Assembly (NCBI GenBank): GCA_013398615.1
Contig: VZSR01001685.1
Span: 881,327 to 945,326 of the forward strand
Source: Brachypodius melanocephalos
Taxonomy: Eukaryota > Chordata > Aves > Passeriformes > Pycnonotidae
DNA length: 64,000 bases
Reading direction: 5' to 3'
Under the pieces are notes generated by a model that had not been told where the DNA came from, searched no databases, and saw only the letters and a list, made by a program, of their open reading frames with translations. How positions within the stretch are numbered: position 1 is the stretch's first letter; each line of letters starts with the position of its first letter. This document shows positions 27,013-39,000 of the stretch, piece after piece. The translations under genes were made by a program, and so were the position numbers.

Positions 27013-29340
27013 TAACATATGTTTATGCAGGAAATCAGTAAGTTATATAATTCCAGCTACCTCTAGTAATTGACATATATTTTAACCACCCTGTTATTCA
27101 ATCTTCATTTGACTTCATCGTACAAGAGCCTGTCCAAGATGCCTCAGAATTAGATTTGTTCCGGGAGTTAACTGCCTTTGTTAACAAACTTTGTTAGTTT
27201 TGTCCACAACAGTGTTTACCTAGATGGTAGTACTTTGTGGTTTATGATGGTCTTACATATTCCATTAATTTTAACAAGTTCTAAGAAGATGGCATGGCAT
27301 AGGAAACAATTAAGAGCAAATCCTAGAATATGAATGTTGAATATCTCTTGAATCTCTCATGTTGTATCAGGTCAACTTCAAAGGAAAAAAATTATAGAGG
27401 AATAAATCCTTCCTAGGATGAAGCCAGTGCTTCAAATAAAATTTGAAATCAGTGTGTTTCCATTTAAGACTATTTTTTCATTTAGATTATAGTTGGAGGG
27501 AGTAGTTGTTTAAACAGCATGTTATAGTTTTTTGAATAGCATAGGACATAAATGATTAATGGATAATAGTTTATTTAGGTAGAGGTTGCACGTGAAGAAA
27601 GGTCAAATTCTTTACAGAAAGAGAGTAAAAATTTCCTCTCCTCTCAATACCTACTTTGAGTGAAATAATATTTTTCTGGGCTCGCTCTCCACATCCATTT
27701 TTTTCTGGCATAAGAACAGAGGGTTAAATTTCCTTTGTTACAAAGCAGAGATAGGTTCAAAGAACTGGAATTTCAGTTGCAAGGTCCCCAAAAGAACAAG
27801 AGGAAAAAAAGCTGTGCTGATCTACTATTTTAGCAATGTCTTTCTCATTGCAAAGTTCCTCCTTGAGTGCTGGGTGGGAATAACAACTGCATTCTGTGCT
27901 ACACTCTGGCAAATTAACTTCTCCACTTCAGGACAGAAATTTGAGTTATATATTATGATATATATTTATGATATAAAATATTATGCCTCCCTAATGAATT
28001 AAATTAAAATTTAGCTACAAATTCTTACAAAACAGAGACTATTTGCTTTTTCTTTGGAGGCTATGCATTCTGGGTATAGAGCGGGTTTACTTTCTGGACA
28101 ACGGAGAAAGAAACACAGTAGTCATTATCAGAAATTTCAGCTATAAGTCAGTTCATAGAAAACTCACACTAAACTGACACTTTAAACAGAGAATTCCCAT
28201 GGTAAGCATAAACTCAGTTACATCTCATGTCACTGTTAACTAGCTTGCAGTGTGAGAGTGAACCTGTTTAGAACAAGTCTAGTCCTTTGGTCAAAATTGG
28301 TTTGGCCTTTGAGCTGGCACTATTTGCTTAATTTTCAACCAATGGTAGTACCACCACTTTCTACGTTTACTAATACTCTGTAGTAACAGAGACATGGTGA
28401 GCTCTTCTAGTCATTCAGAAATGCAAGGAACAGCCCAAAGTAGACTTGGGATGCAAAAAATCCCAAAGAATTTTATTGCTCTGTGACGAAACATGATTTA
28501 CTTCTAATCTTAGTTTAGAGCTGATTAAGTACTTTAATTATTATTGTTTCTGTAACAGAGCTAAAATATCAAGATTTGCCCACATGTAATGTAACTAATA
28601 TCCTTCTTGCTAAAATGCCATCAGTGATAAGGTGTTTATTTTATTCAGATATGTCTTGTAGAAAAGAGAATAATTACTTCTGATAAATTAATTGTTTTTT
28701 TTCTTTTCCCTAGTCTTGTGGAAAGATACTTGACAGATATTGTTATTAATGTATTTTTTTACAGAAGGTCATAGAGTAAGATTTTGCTATCATTCGTGAT
28801 GTCTTCTCAAAAGGCATCCATACACTACCAGCAAAACAGAGAAGTTAACACCTGAATTTATTGTATGACTATGTCCTGTATTCTGAAACAAAGTAGGAAA
28901 ATTAAATATCTACTTTTGCAATACATGTGAATTGAACTTTGGATACAGTTTAGTTTTAGTTTGACGTTTTCCTTGTTTAAAAACAAACCATGTGGAGCAA
29001 TAAGAACTGTGGAATTTGAAAGTAAGGCTTTTTTCCCTCTTTTTCTTTTTACCCTAGTGAAACAAAATAGCTTGAGAAAACCAACTACATTCTGGTTTGT
29101 ATTATCTATGTTATATAATCACTTGATTTTTTTTTTCCCCTTTAATCTCCTTCCACCTCACCATAGTTGAAGAAGACTCAGTAAGTCTGAATTTGCCAGA
29201 ATTTGGTGTTGACGAAGTAATTCAGTCTCAACAAGATGTAAATGTCTGCAATGCTCATGTTGATTTAGTGTTTATTTCCTAACAATTGAGATTTTTTTCC
29301 TCTTGTGGGATGGTCAACAGAGAAAATAAGAAACTAATGA

Positions 29341-29440
29341 GGTAGGGTTGGTTTTGGTTTTCTTGGGTGTTTTGTTTTGTTTGGGGTTTCTTATTTATTT
29401 TGTTTTGTTGGGTGTTTTTGGTTTATTTTGTTTATAAAGA
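29341..29440. repeat. GT/T-rich low-complexity tract
   Basis: Repeated GGTTTT, TGTTTTG and GGGTGTTTT words. It is the complementary texture of the A/C-block tracts elsewhere in the window. Confidence 0.7.
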
Positions 29441-29756
29441 GTCTGTGTTTATTCGCTGTAACTGTGTAGGCGAATGACCACGTGGCTTCAGGAAGATCAG
29501 CTTGACTTTATTATCTTTGACCCTTTATTGTCTCTGAGCTTTACTGCTCCAACTTCTGATTCTTGATAAAAACACCTACAGAAACATGTGTGTGTGACCT
29601 AAATAAGATTGCCTTCCTCTGTTAAGATCCATTTTGTTTGCTGACCATTAATGGTTTGAGGACATTTTCTGACATACTCCTACTCATGGTAAGAAAAGAA
29701 TTTCTACCATTCATAGATGTGTTATACTCACATATTTCTTATATTTTGGGAGCAAG

Positions 29757-29832
29757 GGGTTTTTTTTGGGTTTTGTGGGGTTTTCTTGTGGTGTTTTTTG
29801 TGCTTGTTTTTTTAGTTGTTCTTTTTTATTCT
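29757..29832. repeat. GT/T-rich low-complexity tract
   Basis: Alternating GGGG and long T runs. It produces the Val/Phe-rich centre of a 130-codon open frame, which I do not regard as a gene. Confidence 0.7.
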
Positions 29833-30159
29833 TTTACAAACCTAATCAATTATTCTATAGAGTTTAAGCAATCATTTCCAAAGGAAGTTACAGACTCACA
29901 TCAGTTTTTCTCTAAGTTTCCAAATTTTGTTCTCACAATTCACATTATTTTTCCTATTCAAGTTTCCTTATATAACAACTCTGGAGCTCTTACAGTTAGA
30001 TATATCTTCCCAGTCATACCGATTCTTTAAGAACTAAAAGCTAGTCAGTGGGAAGATTCCCATTCTTAAGGGACTAAACGTAATTGAGCTATACTAACAC
30101 ATTGTGAAGAAAATTCATATGTAAAGGAAATTATATTAAAATTCAAGGAGAACTCAGCA

Positions 30160-30352
30160 CACAAAGATGTTTATATATATAGATTTAGACAATTAGATTC
30201 ATGCAGTTAATGTAGACTACATATATTGTATATAATTTATGGATTTTAAAAATATAAATATGCATTAATTATCAAGAAGTGATAATTAGACTACAGTAAC
30301 TAAATTATTTAATTTATTATTATAAATAAATATATAGCTTTATATTTGTTAA
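30160..30352. repeat. AT-rich low-complexity stretch
   Basis: Nearly all A and T, with TATA, TTTAT and AAATAT words. No regular unit. Confidence 0.6.
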
Positions 30353-31689
30353 TATTTGAAGCATAGAGGTTTCAAAATTGGTATCTCCTTTAAACGATCA
30401 AATGAAGCTGAAGCACATAATGCAAACGACATAAAACGACATTCGAAGTTAGTAAAAGTCCAATTTCAGTTCATTGTATTTTACTGGATAATTTTCTACA
30501 ACTGAATGAATTCTTCTCAGCCTTTCCCTCACACTACCCTACTATATGTTCCTGAATGAGTCATTGTTTTTTATTGATCTAGCAGCCGTGTAGAGGAAAG
30601 GTCTCAAAACTGAAAATTGTAAAAGATGATGCTTATAGTGATTAATTGTGATGAGACAGTGAGTATTATCTGTCTATTAGAGTATGTTATACTGGAGATT
30701 ACAAGGCCCTATAGAATTGTCCCTTTGCACTGAGTTTCCTACAGACTGCTTAAAGTAACAAATGTTAAACAGGTGAAGTACCATAAGGAATATTAGAACT
30801 GGAACATTATTTCTTCAAATTGATATTGATAATACCAAATGGCATCTTGAACAGTGGCTGAATTGCTGAACCCAAATCTGAATTACAGATTTACATTATA
30901 AATGTAAATTAAAGATGCAAGTAAGGTGTTCCTGTAATTTCTTAAGGTTATCCTGGTTCAGCTCAAAATCTCACTTCTATATATTATTCTTGACAATATT
31001 CAAGATGATGAAAACTCTAAATCTTTCTTTTCTGTGTTATTCCTTCTCTTTCTACTGTTTATTCCCACCTGTAGTCAGAATCTCAGATTGTGACATCAAT
31101 CATAGCACATCAATGAAAAGTGAGGTCACAAAGGAAGGATTATTGTTTCAGGTGAGAGAAAAATGCTAAAGCATATTAATTTTTCAGAAACAAAGAAAGT
31201 TTTTCATACAAATGTCTTTTGCAATAAAGAATAGTGGAAATGAAATAGAGTCAGTATAAAGTGTGAGTACAGATTTTTTATTTAAAAGATGTTTTTCAGA
31301 GCTGTACTTGCAGAAGTGATTTTAAATACAACTCAAGCAGAAGCAGATGAAGAGTGGAATTGCATCTCAGTGGCATGAAAAAAAGAAGCTTGAAAGTTTT
31401 ATTTCTTTGCCTGTTTCCACTTTAATCCTTTTATTGTTTTATTTTCCATCTTTGTTTATCTTCCCTTTTCTGTTTAAAAATTACACAGTTTGTATCAATG
31501 AGCAACTGAAAAGGTAATTGAGTCATGACATTAACAGTTGACAAGAAAGTGAAAACTCAAACTTATGGTTTTCTTTTTTTGATATGCCGGGATTTTAAAA
31601 ATTATTTTTATCTGATTAATTTAATTTCTGAAATGCATAATAATGAGTATCTGAGATTTAAAGTTATACCACTGAATTCACAGAGGGTG

Positions 31690-32440
31690 AAATATAGTTA
31701 TAGAACATCCTGTGTTGGAAGAGCCCCACAAGGATTATGAAAGTCTAGCTCTTGACCCTATCCAGGATACCCTAAGAATCACATCATGTTTAACAGCATT
31801 TTCCAAATGCTTCTTAAACTCTGATGGGCTGGTGCTGTGACTCCTTCCCTGGGGAGCTGTTCTAGGGCCCTATCACCCTCTGGGTGAGGAACCTGTTCCT
31901 GGTATCCAGCCCAAATCTCCCCTGCCACAACTCCAAGCCATTCCCTCAGGTCCTGTCACTGGTGACCACAAAGAAGATATCAGTGCCTGCCCCTCTGCTT
32001 CCACAGAGGTCTTTTACTTGGCTGATGATGCTGTGCCTGATGTCCCCCAGGACAGGGTTGGCCCTCCTGGCTGCCAGGGCACTGCTGGCTCATGTTCAAT
32101 TTGCCATCGACCAGCACCCCCAGGTCCCTTTCTATGGCACTGCTCTCCAGTATCTGTCCATACATCCAGGATATGTAGGTCCAGGTAATGCCCCATCCCA
32201 GGTGCAAAATTTGTCCTTGTTAAACTTCATCTGCTTGGTTATTACCCAGCCCTCTAAGTTTTCAAGTTCTCTCTTCAGGCCCTTTCTGCTCTTTCCAGTT
32301 CAGCATCATTAAGTCTTGCATCCAAGTCATTTATGAAGATGTAGAAGCACCCTGGCTCTAAGTTGGGTCCGAGAAGAACCACACTGGTGATGGGTCACCA
32401 GACTGATGTAACACCATTTAGTACAACCCTTTTCACCCAA
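31690..32440 (-). mobile_element. CR1 LINE, 3' part with internal deletion
   Basis: The left end carries the antisense CR1 3' region ('tgtgttggaagagccccac' near 31713, then 'cccaggacagggttggccct' near 32046 and 'gaccagcacccccaggtccc' near 32110). The minus-strand translation at 31980-32207 gives typical CR1 C-terminal pieces such as KGPGGAGRW in a shifted frame. A section of the usual 3' region is missing near 32008, where the text jumps from 'cttccacagagg' to the 'gatgctgtgcctgatg' block. The wording is close to the copy at 50930-51920, which suggests the same subfamily. No open reverse transcriptase remains. Confidence 0.85.
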
Positions 32441-32444
32441 CTTA

Positions 32445-35090
32445 TGAGACAATTGTTCATATGTGTTTAATACCTAAAACGCCTTAGAGTATGTTTAGAA
32501 AAATCTACAGTTGGATATATATTGTTACAAGTCATATAATTATGAACTATAATTCCCCAAAACTAAACTATACCCTCCCAGAAATCTACTAGAATTTCTT
32601 TTTCTGACAAAAATGTAATTTTTTTTTTTAACTTACAGAATTTACTGCCAAGAAAAGTTATAAAAGTGAAATCTTGGGCCCAATAAAATTATTGGCAATT
32701 CTTTCACTCATTTCTTTGGGGAAATTTTTCCTTGATTGTTGACACTTACCCTATATTTAAGTTGGATTCCTCAAAAGCCCTATTTGAGCACAAAGAAATA
32801 TACAGAACACTAAAAACATCTAACAAAATTAGTTTACCAAAGTTCTTTAAAAATGCCATAAAATTTGTGTAAAATTCAAAGTTTTACTGGATTCCCTACA
32901 CACACAGGAGGACCTAGATGACCTGTACCAGGCTGAAGAATGATTGAAAATTCACAAAAGCCATTAATAATTCTCAATAAATATACCAAGAATTTGTTTG
33001 AGATATAGAGTAACAGTATTTTTTAATAACAGCACACACTACCATTATAGAATTAGGTTTTAAAGTGGAGCTAATATAAAATCGCAATGCAACTCAATTA
33101 TAACAAAAAAAACCCAAAACAAAACAGTTTAAAATTTTAGCATTCCCTTTTTAAAATCTCTCATTTAATTTGTTATAAAGTTTTGCATTTTTACAAGCCC
33201 CTTAATTTTTTCACAAAAGTGACAGAACAGCCAGCTCAGTCTCACATCAGCATTACACAGCAGGGCCTTAAATAACTTAATTAATTTGCAATTAGTAATG
33301 TCTCAGTTCAAGCTGAGGTCTCACTGAATTGGTTCCTGAAGCTATTGAGTTCCACATACAGCAGCAGTAACCGTATGTTAGATGTAAGAGTAATAAAATA
33401 GTGTACTTGTTGGAATACTAATTACTCCTAAGAGTCTCATTCAGCACAAAACTCAGCAACAGTATTTTGGACTAAAACATGTCCTTGCAGCAGTATGCTG
33501 GGGAAGGAATAAGAAAATATGATTTTGCTTTTTAATTTTATGCAATCTGAGTGATAATGGACCTGAAAAATAAACTGTGCTTCCTTTGTGCTGAATAGAT
33601 GAGAGGACAGAGAGAAATGAAAACATGAAGAAATCGGTTTCCTCTCTTCTCTGCTCACAGGTTAGTGTTACTGCCACCCATATATTTTCAAGCAAGACAG
33701 GCTCCCACAGAATCCAAAGAAATTAACTTAGAAAAATCAAATGGAAATGTAGTAACAGCATGTTTTCTTGTTGTTTTCTGTAGACTGTTTGGGACCCAAA
33801 AATTGTGTGCAATATGTAATAGGATTTCTGTAATGGCCAGAAACCATTCTTGAATTTTAAAAGGGGGTCCAAATGGAGGCCAAGAACACAGGATGTAAAA
33901 CAGGATAAGCCATCTTTCAGTCTTTTTTTTGTTGTTGTTGTTATATTATGAAAGACTTAATTAGAGAGGAAGTAATTTATCTAGAAAGTAATTTACTTTG
34001 AAAAAAAGGCTCATGTGCTATATAATTCATTGTAGAATGAAAAATCTTCTCAGTTTATTAAATCATAAATACTTTGTGACTTAGCGCTCTTAAATGCAAC
34101 CAGCAATGATGATGCTAGTTTCAATGACTGGAGCAAAAAAGAGATTCTAAGAAATGTAAAAAAAAAAATAATAAAAAAAATAAAAAAAATTAAAAATAAT
34201 ATAAAAATATAAACCCAAGATTTCAGAGTTCCTTCATCTTTTTAATTGTTATCATAAATTCAGCAGGGAGAAGAAGGAAGAAATCGTGAAACACAAGAAG
34301 AGGTGAGTGTGACCTTAGCAAGAAAGGATGAATCTTAATGAAAAATAGGTACCATTATTGTGTCTGGAACAACAAAGTTTTCACATTTTCCTTTTTCATT
34401 CAGAAATCTTTAAACTAGCATAAAAGTGGATAATGAGAACAGGCAAGCCAAGACTGACTTTTTCTGCCCTTCTCCTACTTATTACTTAAGTTTTAGGTTA
34501 TGAATTATGCATCTGTTTAGTCAGGTTGGTTTGTTCAGTCAGGCTACTTTGTTTAGAAATCTGCATCTTTTATTTCCTGTATTCTTGTTGTACCATGTCT
34601 TTTTTTCAGAGTGTATTTGCTTTAGATAATAGAATTCCATGGTTCACTTAAGACATAGTTGTTTGTTTTCTTTGAAAAGAATGATATCTTGGGCCTCCTG
34701 AATACAGTAAATAAAATAAGTAGTGGATGACATATTGATTGATGCTGATAAATATGGAAAGCTGAACCTCTGCTGAAAGATGGCATAGCTGTGGACACAT
34801 CCCTCCCCAGCTGACACAGGTTGCCTGACAAAGATGTTTAGGACTCTGTGAGAGGTGAATATAAAGGTAAAGCCGTGGAAATGCCCTTTGACACAAAAGT
34901 GACTGGACTCTTAGGGGCTTCTTTCGGTGCAAGACAGGCATGAAGTGGTGCAGCTTAGGCCTGTGTGAGATTCATTCATTTTTCACTCTGAAAGTCTCCC
35001 CATGTGTATGCAGCAGTAACAGTCCAGGGATTTCATTAGTGTTTGTTTTTTCTTGCAAATGATGCCTCCACAAACATACTAAGGAAAATA
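32445..35090. other. Gene-free AT-rich DNA
   Basis: I see no gene or named repeat. An A/T low-complexity run lies at 34158-34212. Open frames near 33437-33695 and 34622-34941 on the minus strand are short and have no family features. Confidence 0.55.
34158..34212. repeat. A-rich low-complexity run (AAAT-like)
   Basis: A runs of 6-11 are separated by single T or TAAT, giving an irregular AAAAAAT pattern. Confidence 0.75.
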
Positions 35091-35094
35091 AGAG

Positions 35095-35432
35095 ATGGGT
35101 GTGAGGAAGCTGCAAGAGCAGGTGGCTCCCTGGGGGCCAGGGAAGCAGTAGCAGCATGAGCTCCCCATGTCAGGGCAGGGTCTGGCAGCCAGGGTCTGTC
35201 CCACAGTGCCAGCCAGGATCTGGCAGTGAGGGGCACCAGGGGCAGACTCAGCCCCAGGAACAGGGCACTTCCCTGGGAGCTGGAATGGGCCAAGGCCAGG
35301 CTGGGAAGGCGCTGTGTGGGTGATGACCCCATGGCCAGGCAGAGCAGCAGCGTGGGGAGATGGAGACCAGCCCAGCTGGGATGTTACTGAGGCAGGAGCT
35401 GCCACCCCAGGGAGCTGCAACGGAGGGGGGAA
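35095..35432. other. GC-rich block of unknown origin
   Basis: Composition changes sharply from AT-rich to rich in G and C, with words such as 'cagggtctggcagccagggt' (near 35178) and 'caggatctggcag' (35214) forming imperfect internal repeats. Several overlapping minus-strand frames (up to 164 codons, 35079-35573) run through it, but they are Pro/Ala/Leu-rich as expected from composition. It may be an internal remnant of the retroviral element whose LTR lies 230 bp to the right, or unrelated DNA. I cannot assign it. Confidence 0.5.
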
Positions 35433-35660
35433 GTAGAAAATGCAGAAATCTTGCATAGCAGTGTGGATGAAAGACCTAGAGTCAAAAAGATACAAAAATG
35501 AGGACATAGAACAAGACTGGGTTTTGTCCTGTGTAGAATTAGGCCTTAGCAAGTAGAAAAATATGTTAAGCAAGATAATAGGAAAGTTTTATAATGAGGC
35601 TCTGTGCTTTGTTTATAGAAGAGTATAAAAAGAGAAAAAAAATATTAAACAAGCACCTAT

Positions 35661-35911
35661 TGTTAGATATAAGGTATATGTGTAGGTTTAGTGATTGGTT
35701 TATGCAGATGCCTGCAAGCTCTTAGAAATTTGCTATTGGTTAGAAAACTTCTAAAAGTCCTTGTCACACAAAGAATTTTGGCTACTGTTGGCAAGACGTG
35801 AGCTGTTGCCATCTTCCTTGTCTCACCCTGTACTGAGGCTGATGTCTCAATAAAGCTCAAGGAATGTCTCCCAGCAGTCCTGTCCCATTATTTGGAAATA
35901 AAGATCCAACA
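35661..35911 (+). mobile_element. Endogenous retrovirus LTR, 251 bp
   Basis: Starts TGTTAGATA and ends GATCCAACA, so the ends form a near-perfect inverted repeat of the TG...CA type. Inside are two ATTGG (inverted CCAAT) boxes at 35694 and 35735, a polyadenylation signal AATAAA at 35849-35854 and a second AATAAA at 35897-35902, which fits an LTR in plus orientation. I did not find a matching target-site duplication (left flank 'cacctat', right flank 'gaatgg'). It may therefore be one LTR of a truncated provirus, or its true left edge may lie further left. A purine-rich run just upstream (35617-35642) could be a remnant polypurine tract. Family recognition is from memory of avian LTRs. Confidence 0.6.
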
Positions 35912-36015
35912 GAATGGTACCCTCAACTCAGAGGGTTGCAGCCAGGGTGGGAGGAGGACTGGGATGTGGGCAGAGAAAAGCAAGGCTGGCGGTGCCTCAG
36001 GGCCATGATGGGGTG
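35912..36015. other. GC-rich flank to the right of the LTR
   Basis: G-rich text ('cagccagggtgggaggagga' near 35940) resumes directly after the LTR and stops near 36015, where AT-rich DNA returns. Its similarity in texture to 35095-35432 suggests that the two blocks and the LTR belong to one insertion or to one split element. Confidence 0.4.
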
Positions 36016-36019
36016 GACA

Positions 36020-39000
36020 CATATATTTTATGTTTCATGCTAAAACAATGAGAAACAAACTGGTTAGCAATACTGAAATACCACCAAAAAAGACAGTGCT
36101 AGAGAATTGGATAGATGCAATGATGCGATTTGACAGGCATTTGAGCTGAACCTTCATCAGACTTTTTGGCTGAAGACACTTGACATTACTTTTGTTTTGC
36201 CTACAGCTGTCTCCCTCATACATCCTTGATGTTTCATTTTCCAGAGTCTTGCTCCCCAGATTTTGTTTTCAGATTTGAACTAGAAGGAAAACAAAGGTAA
36301 AAGAAAATTTTTAAAATTCCTTGGTAAAATTTGCAAGTCTTCTGATCCACATTTGTAGATACTGACATTGGATAGATTTTTCTGAGGCTGTAAGTATCTT
36401 TAAATCTTATCTCCTGGTTTCTTAGGAACTCCTTCCCCAAACCAGACCAACACAGAAGATCCTTTTTACAATTTCTATAGAGGACATCCAGTGAATCATA
36501 GAGACCCCAACTAACATAGCAATTCATACACACTGAGTTGCAGTCCCAGAGGGAGGAGGATGTTTCAAAAATGTGTTGAAAAACCTGAGCCAGCTGGAAA
36601 GCAGAGGTACACCACACTTTGCCAAATTATCAGTACTGTTTATGCCTATTGAACACATATAAAATTCACAGTCCACCAAATGCACACGCAAGGATATTAG
36701 AAGCACAAAAACATTCCCATATTTATTTCCATGCCTAAGCTATTACAAATGGATTGATAGTGTAAATAAAATGTCCAACACAATCATTGATGGAGATGTT
36801 TACAGCATTTTCAGACAAAACTACATGCTATGCAATAACTACTGTCACCTTGTGTTCAGAAATCAGGAGTTGTCTGAACTTGATCACAAGCACAAAATCC
36901 AAGATGACCTTAGAGTTATTATGAATATATGGCATATGGGGTATTGCTTTATTCTGTCATACTACGGCTTTTGAATTCACAGACATAATTTCCACAGTTT
37001 CATTCTCAATAATTAGTCTTAGTTTTCAGTGATGTTAGGGAACTATATTTTGCCATTTTTTATGTCATAATCTATTTACCTGAAAGAAAGTAGTCACAAA
37101 TATTCTTTAAAAAGCTGGGTCTAACTTTCTCTAGTTTGCAGAAGTTCAAGGGTTCAGAATGTTCAAACCCTGTTCCCTAAAGATTTGTCTCCATTTTAGA
37201 TTAACGAAAATGCATAACAGATTAAGGTAGTAATCTTTACTGAAATTCTGGAAATGTCACTAAATAAGATTGCATTTTTTCTGTGCATTTCAGATAGAAC
37301 ACTAACATTTTAATCTGGGATATTAATTTTTTGCTTAGGCTATCTCTGACCTTCACTTTGGAAGAGTCTTATTTATAAGTGGTCTTGTATTTTAATCAAC
37401 AATATGATATGAGTTTCTGCCTCTAGAAATAAACACTGTATTACTTCTCCTACTGCTCTTTTTTCCCTCTTCAAATACCTGATATTCTATTTGTAAAGAG
37501 GGAAAAATGAGTCAACTTCAGTTCTGAGTTCAGCCATAATTTGTTTATGCGTATGGAATCTACTGGATAAAAATAAATAGAAATCAGCCGCAGCTTGGCA
37601 AAGTAGTTGATTCTGATTCAGTCTCCCTGAATGATCTTATTTCAGTGTTTTTTTACTTAATGAAGTTCTGACCTCACAGACTTTTTAATGTTATTTTCAC
37701 TTTACATGGTGCCTTTTATGTATTGAAGTAAGAAAACTTTCTGAACTTTCACTCCTACAAGCAAAACATGAAATATGGAGAAGCTGGACTGCCAGAGAAA
37801 CATATAGTTCACTTATTTCTTCATAATTTAATATTAAAAATAAAGATATTTTGCTTCCTTTGTGGACACATATACCAAGTCTGAAAGAAGTGGTGGCTCT
37901 AGCTGCATAAGAAATTTCAGGTGAAATAATTCCTGGGAGATGCTAGCTCTTTTGTAGAACTAATGTTTTCTAGTTGGAAACTTAAAACAATTGTTTCATA
38001 TTTGCTTTCTGGAGATCAATTTCCATATCAAACATATGACAACAAGGGCTGGCGGTAAAGTTGTTAAGGCTGGAGACCAAGGTCCCCAGGGATTCTTCAG
38101 TACCTAGCTCTATTCTGATGCCAAACCCTAAAAAAATACAGGGACCTGAAGCACTCAACTCTTTCATTTACTATTCAGCATGAGGGAAGAAGTGGTGAAT
38201 GGCTGAACACTTCAGCATTTTTCTCTGTGGTACCTACTTGGTTTTGCATGATCAAGCTAAACTGAAAGTAATTTTCCTCATAAACAACCAACAGCTTCAA
38301 AAATTCTATTTCAGATGTTGAGGGGTTACACATATCACACATATAGTTTTTCCGTTGGAAGATTTTACAATATTTTACACAGTTTTCAGTGGGAAGAAAT
38401 TTCCATTTTTCAGAAAGTACTAACTTTGGTTTTGTGAAAAAAAGACAAAATTAGAGAAGTCAACCTACCTTGAAACTAAAGTAATAGACAGTAACTACTG
38501 AAACTACTTCTTCACCTGCTGCTTGCATGTTATATTTCTACATCTCTACATTAACAAAGACTAATGGATTTTTTAAGACCACCTAATGACACTCACTTGC
38601 AGCCCTATATATTTTCTTTAATTTCAGAAATTTATTGTATTGATTTTGAATTAGAATGATTTCTTTTCATGACTCATAAAATTCAGTTTTAAAGTGTTCT
38701 CAGTTGCTGCAGTTTAATGATTAAATAACCCTGCCTTCATTTGCTGTGTTGTCAACAATATCCTGTTCACTTCTAGAAATACATTATTTCCATTTATTTT
38801 AATAGAAGTTTTGAATGAAGGAAAATCAAAGAATGTTCAAGTGTGATCACATTTACCTCTCCAATGAGACTTGCAAAGCAAATCTATACCTTATTTTTTT
38901 TTCCAATCCAATCAGAAAGACATCTGAAAAGAATTTAAGAAATCGCCTCTTATTGTATTTTGAGTTTATTTTCCCCATTTAAAATGTTTAGTAATACATG

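Larger units (their letters stand above)
22090..31685. other. Long gene-free AT-rich stretch
   Basis: No recognisable gene, RNA or transposon across about 9.6 kb. It holds a GTT/ATT microsatellite (26391-26432), an A-tract with C blocks (26955-27012), GT/T-rich low-complexity runs (29341-29440 and 29757-29832) and an almost pure AT stretch (30160-30352). Open frames reach 130 codons (29638-30030), but that one is driven by the GT/T-rich run and is Phe/Val-rich. Confidence 0.55.

Noticed and set aside
29638..30030. 130-codon frame with a hydrophobic centre resembling a membrane segment
   Set aside because: The hydrophobic part is the translation of the GT/T low-complexity run at 29757-29832.
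35079..35573. 164-codon minus-strand frame through the GC-rich block
   Set aside because: Overlapping frames of similar length occur in the same block, as expected from low stop-codon density in GC-rich DNA, and no domain is visible.
35912..35931. Primer-binding site directly after the LTR
   Set aside because: The text begins 'gaatggtacc', and I could not match it to the 3' end of a particular tRNA, so I do not claim it.
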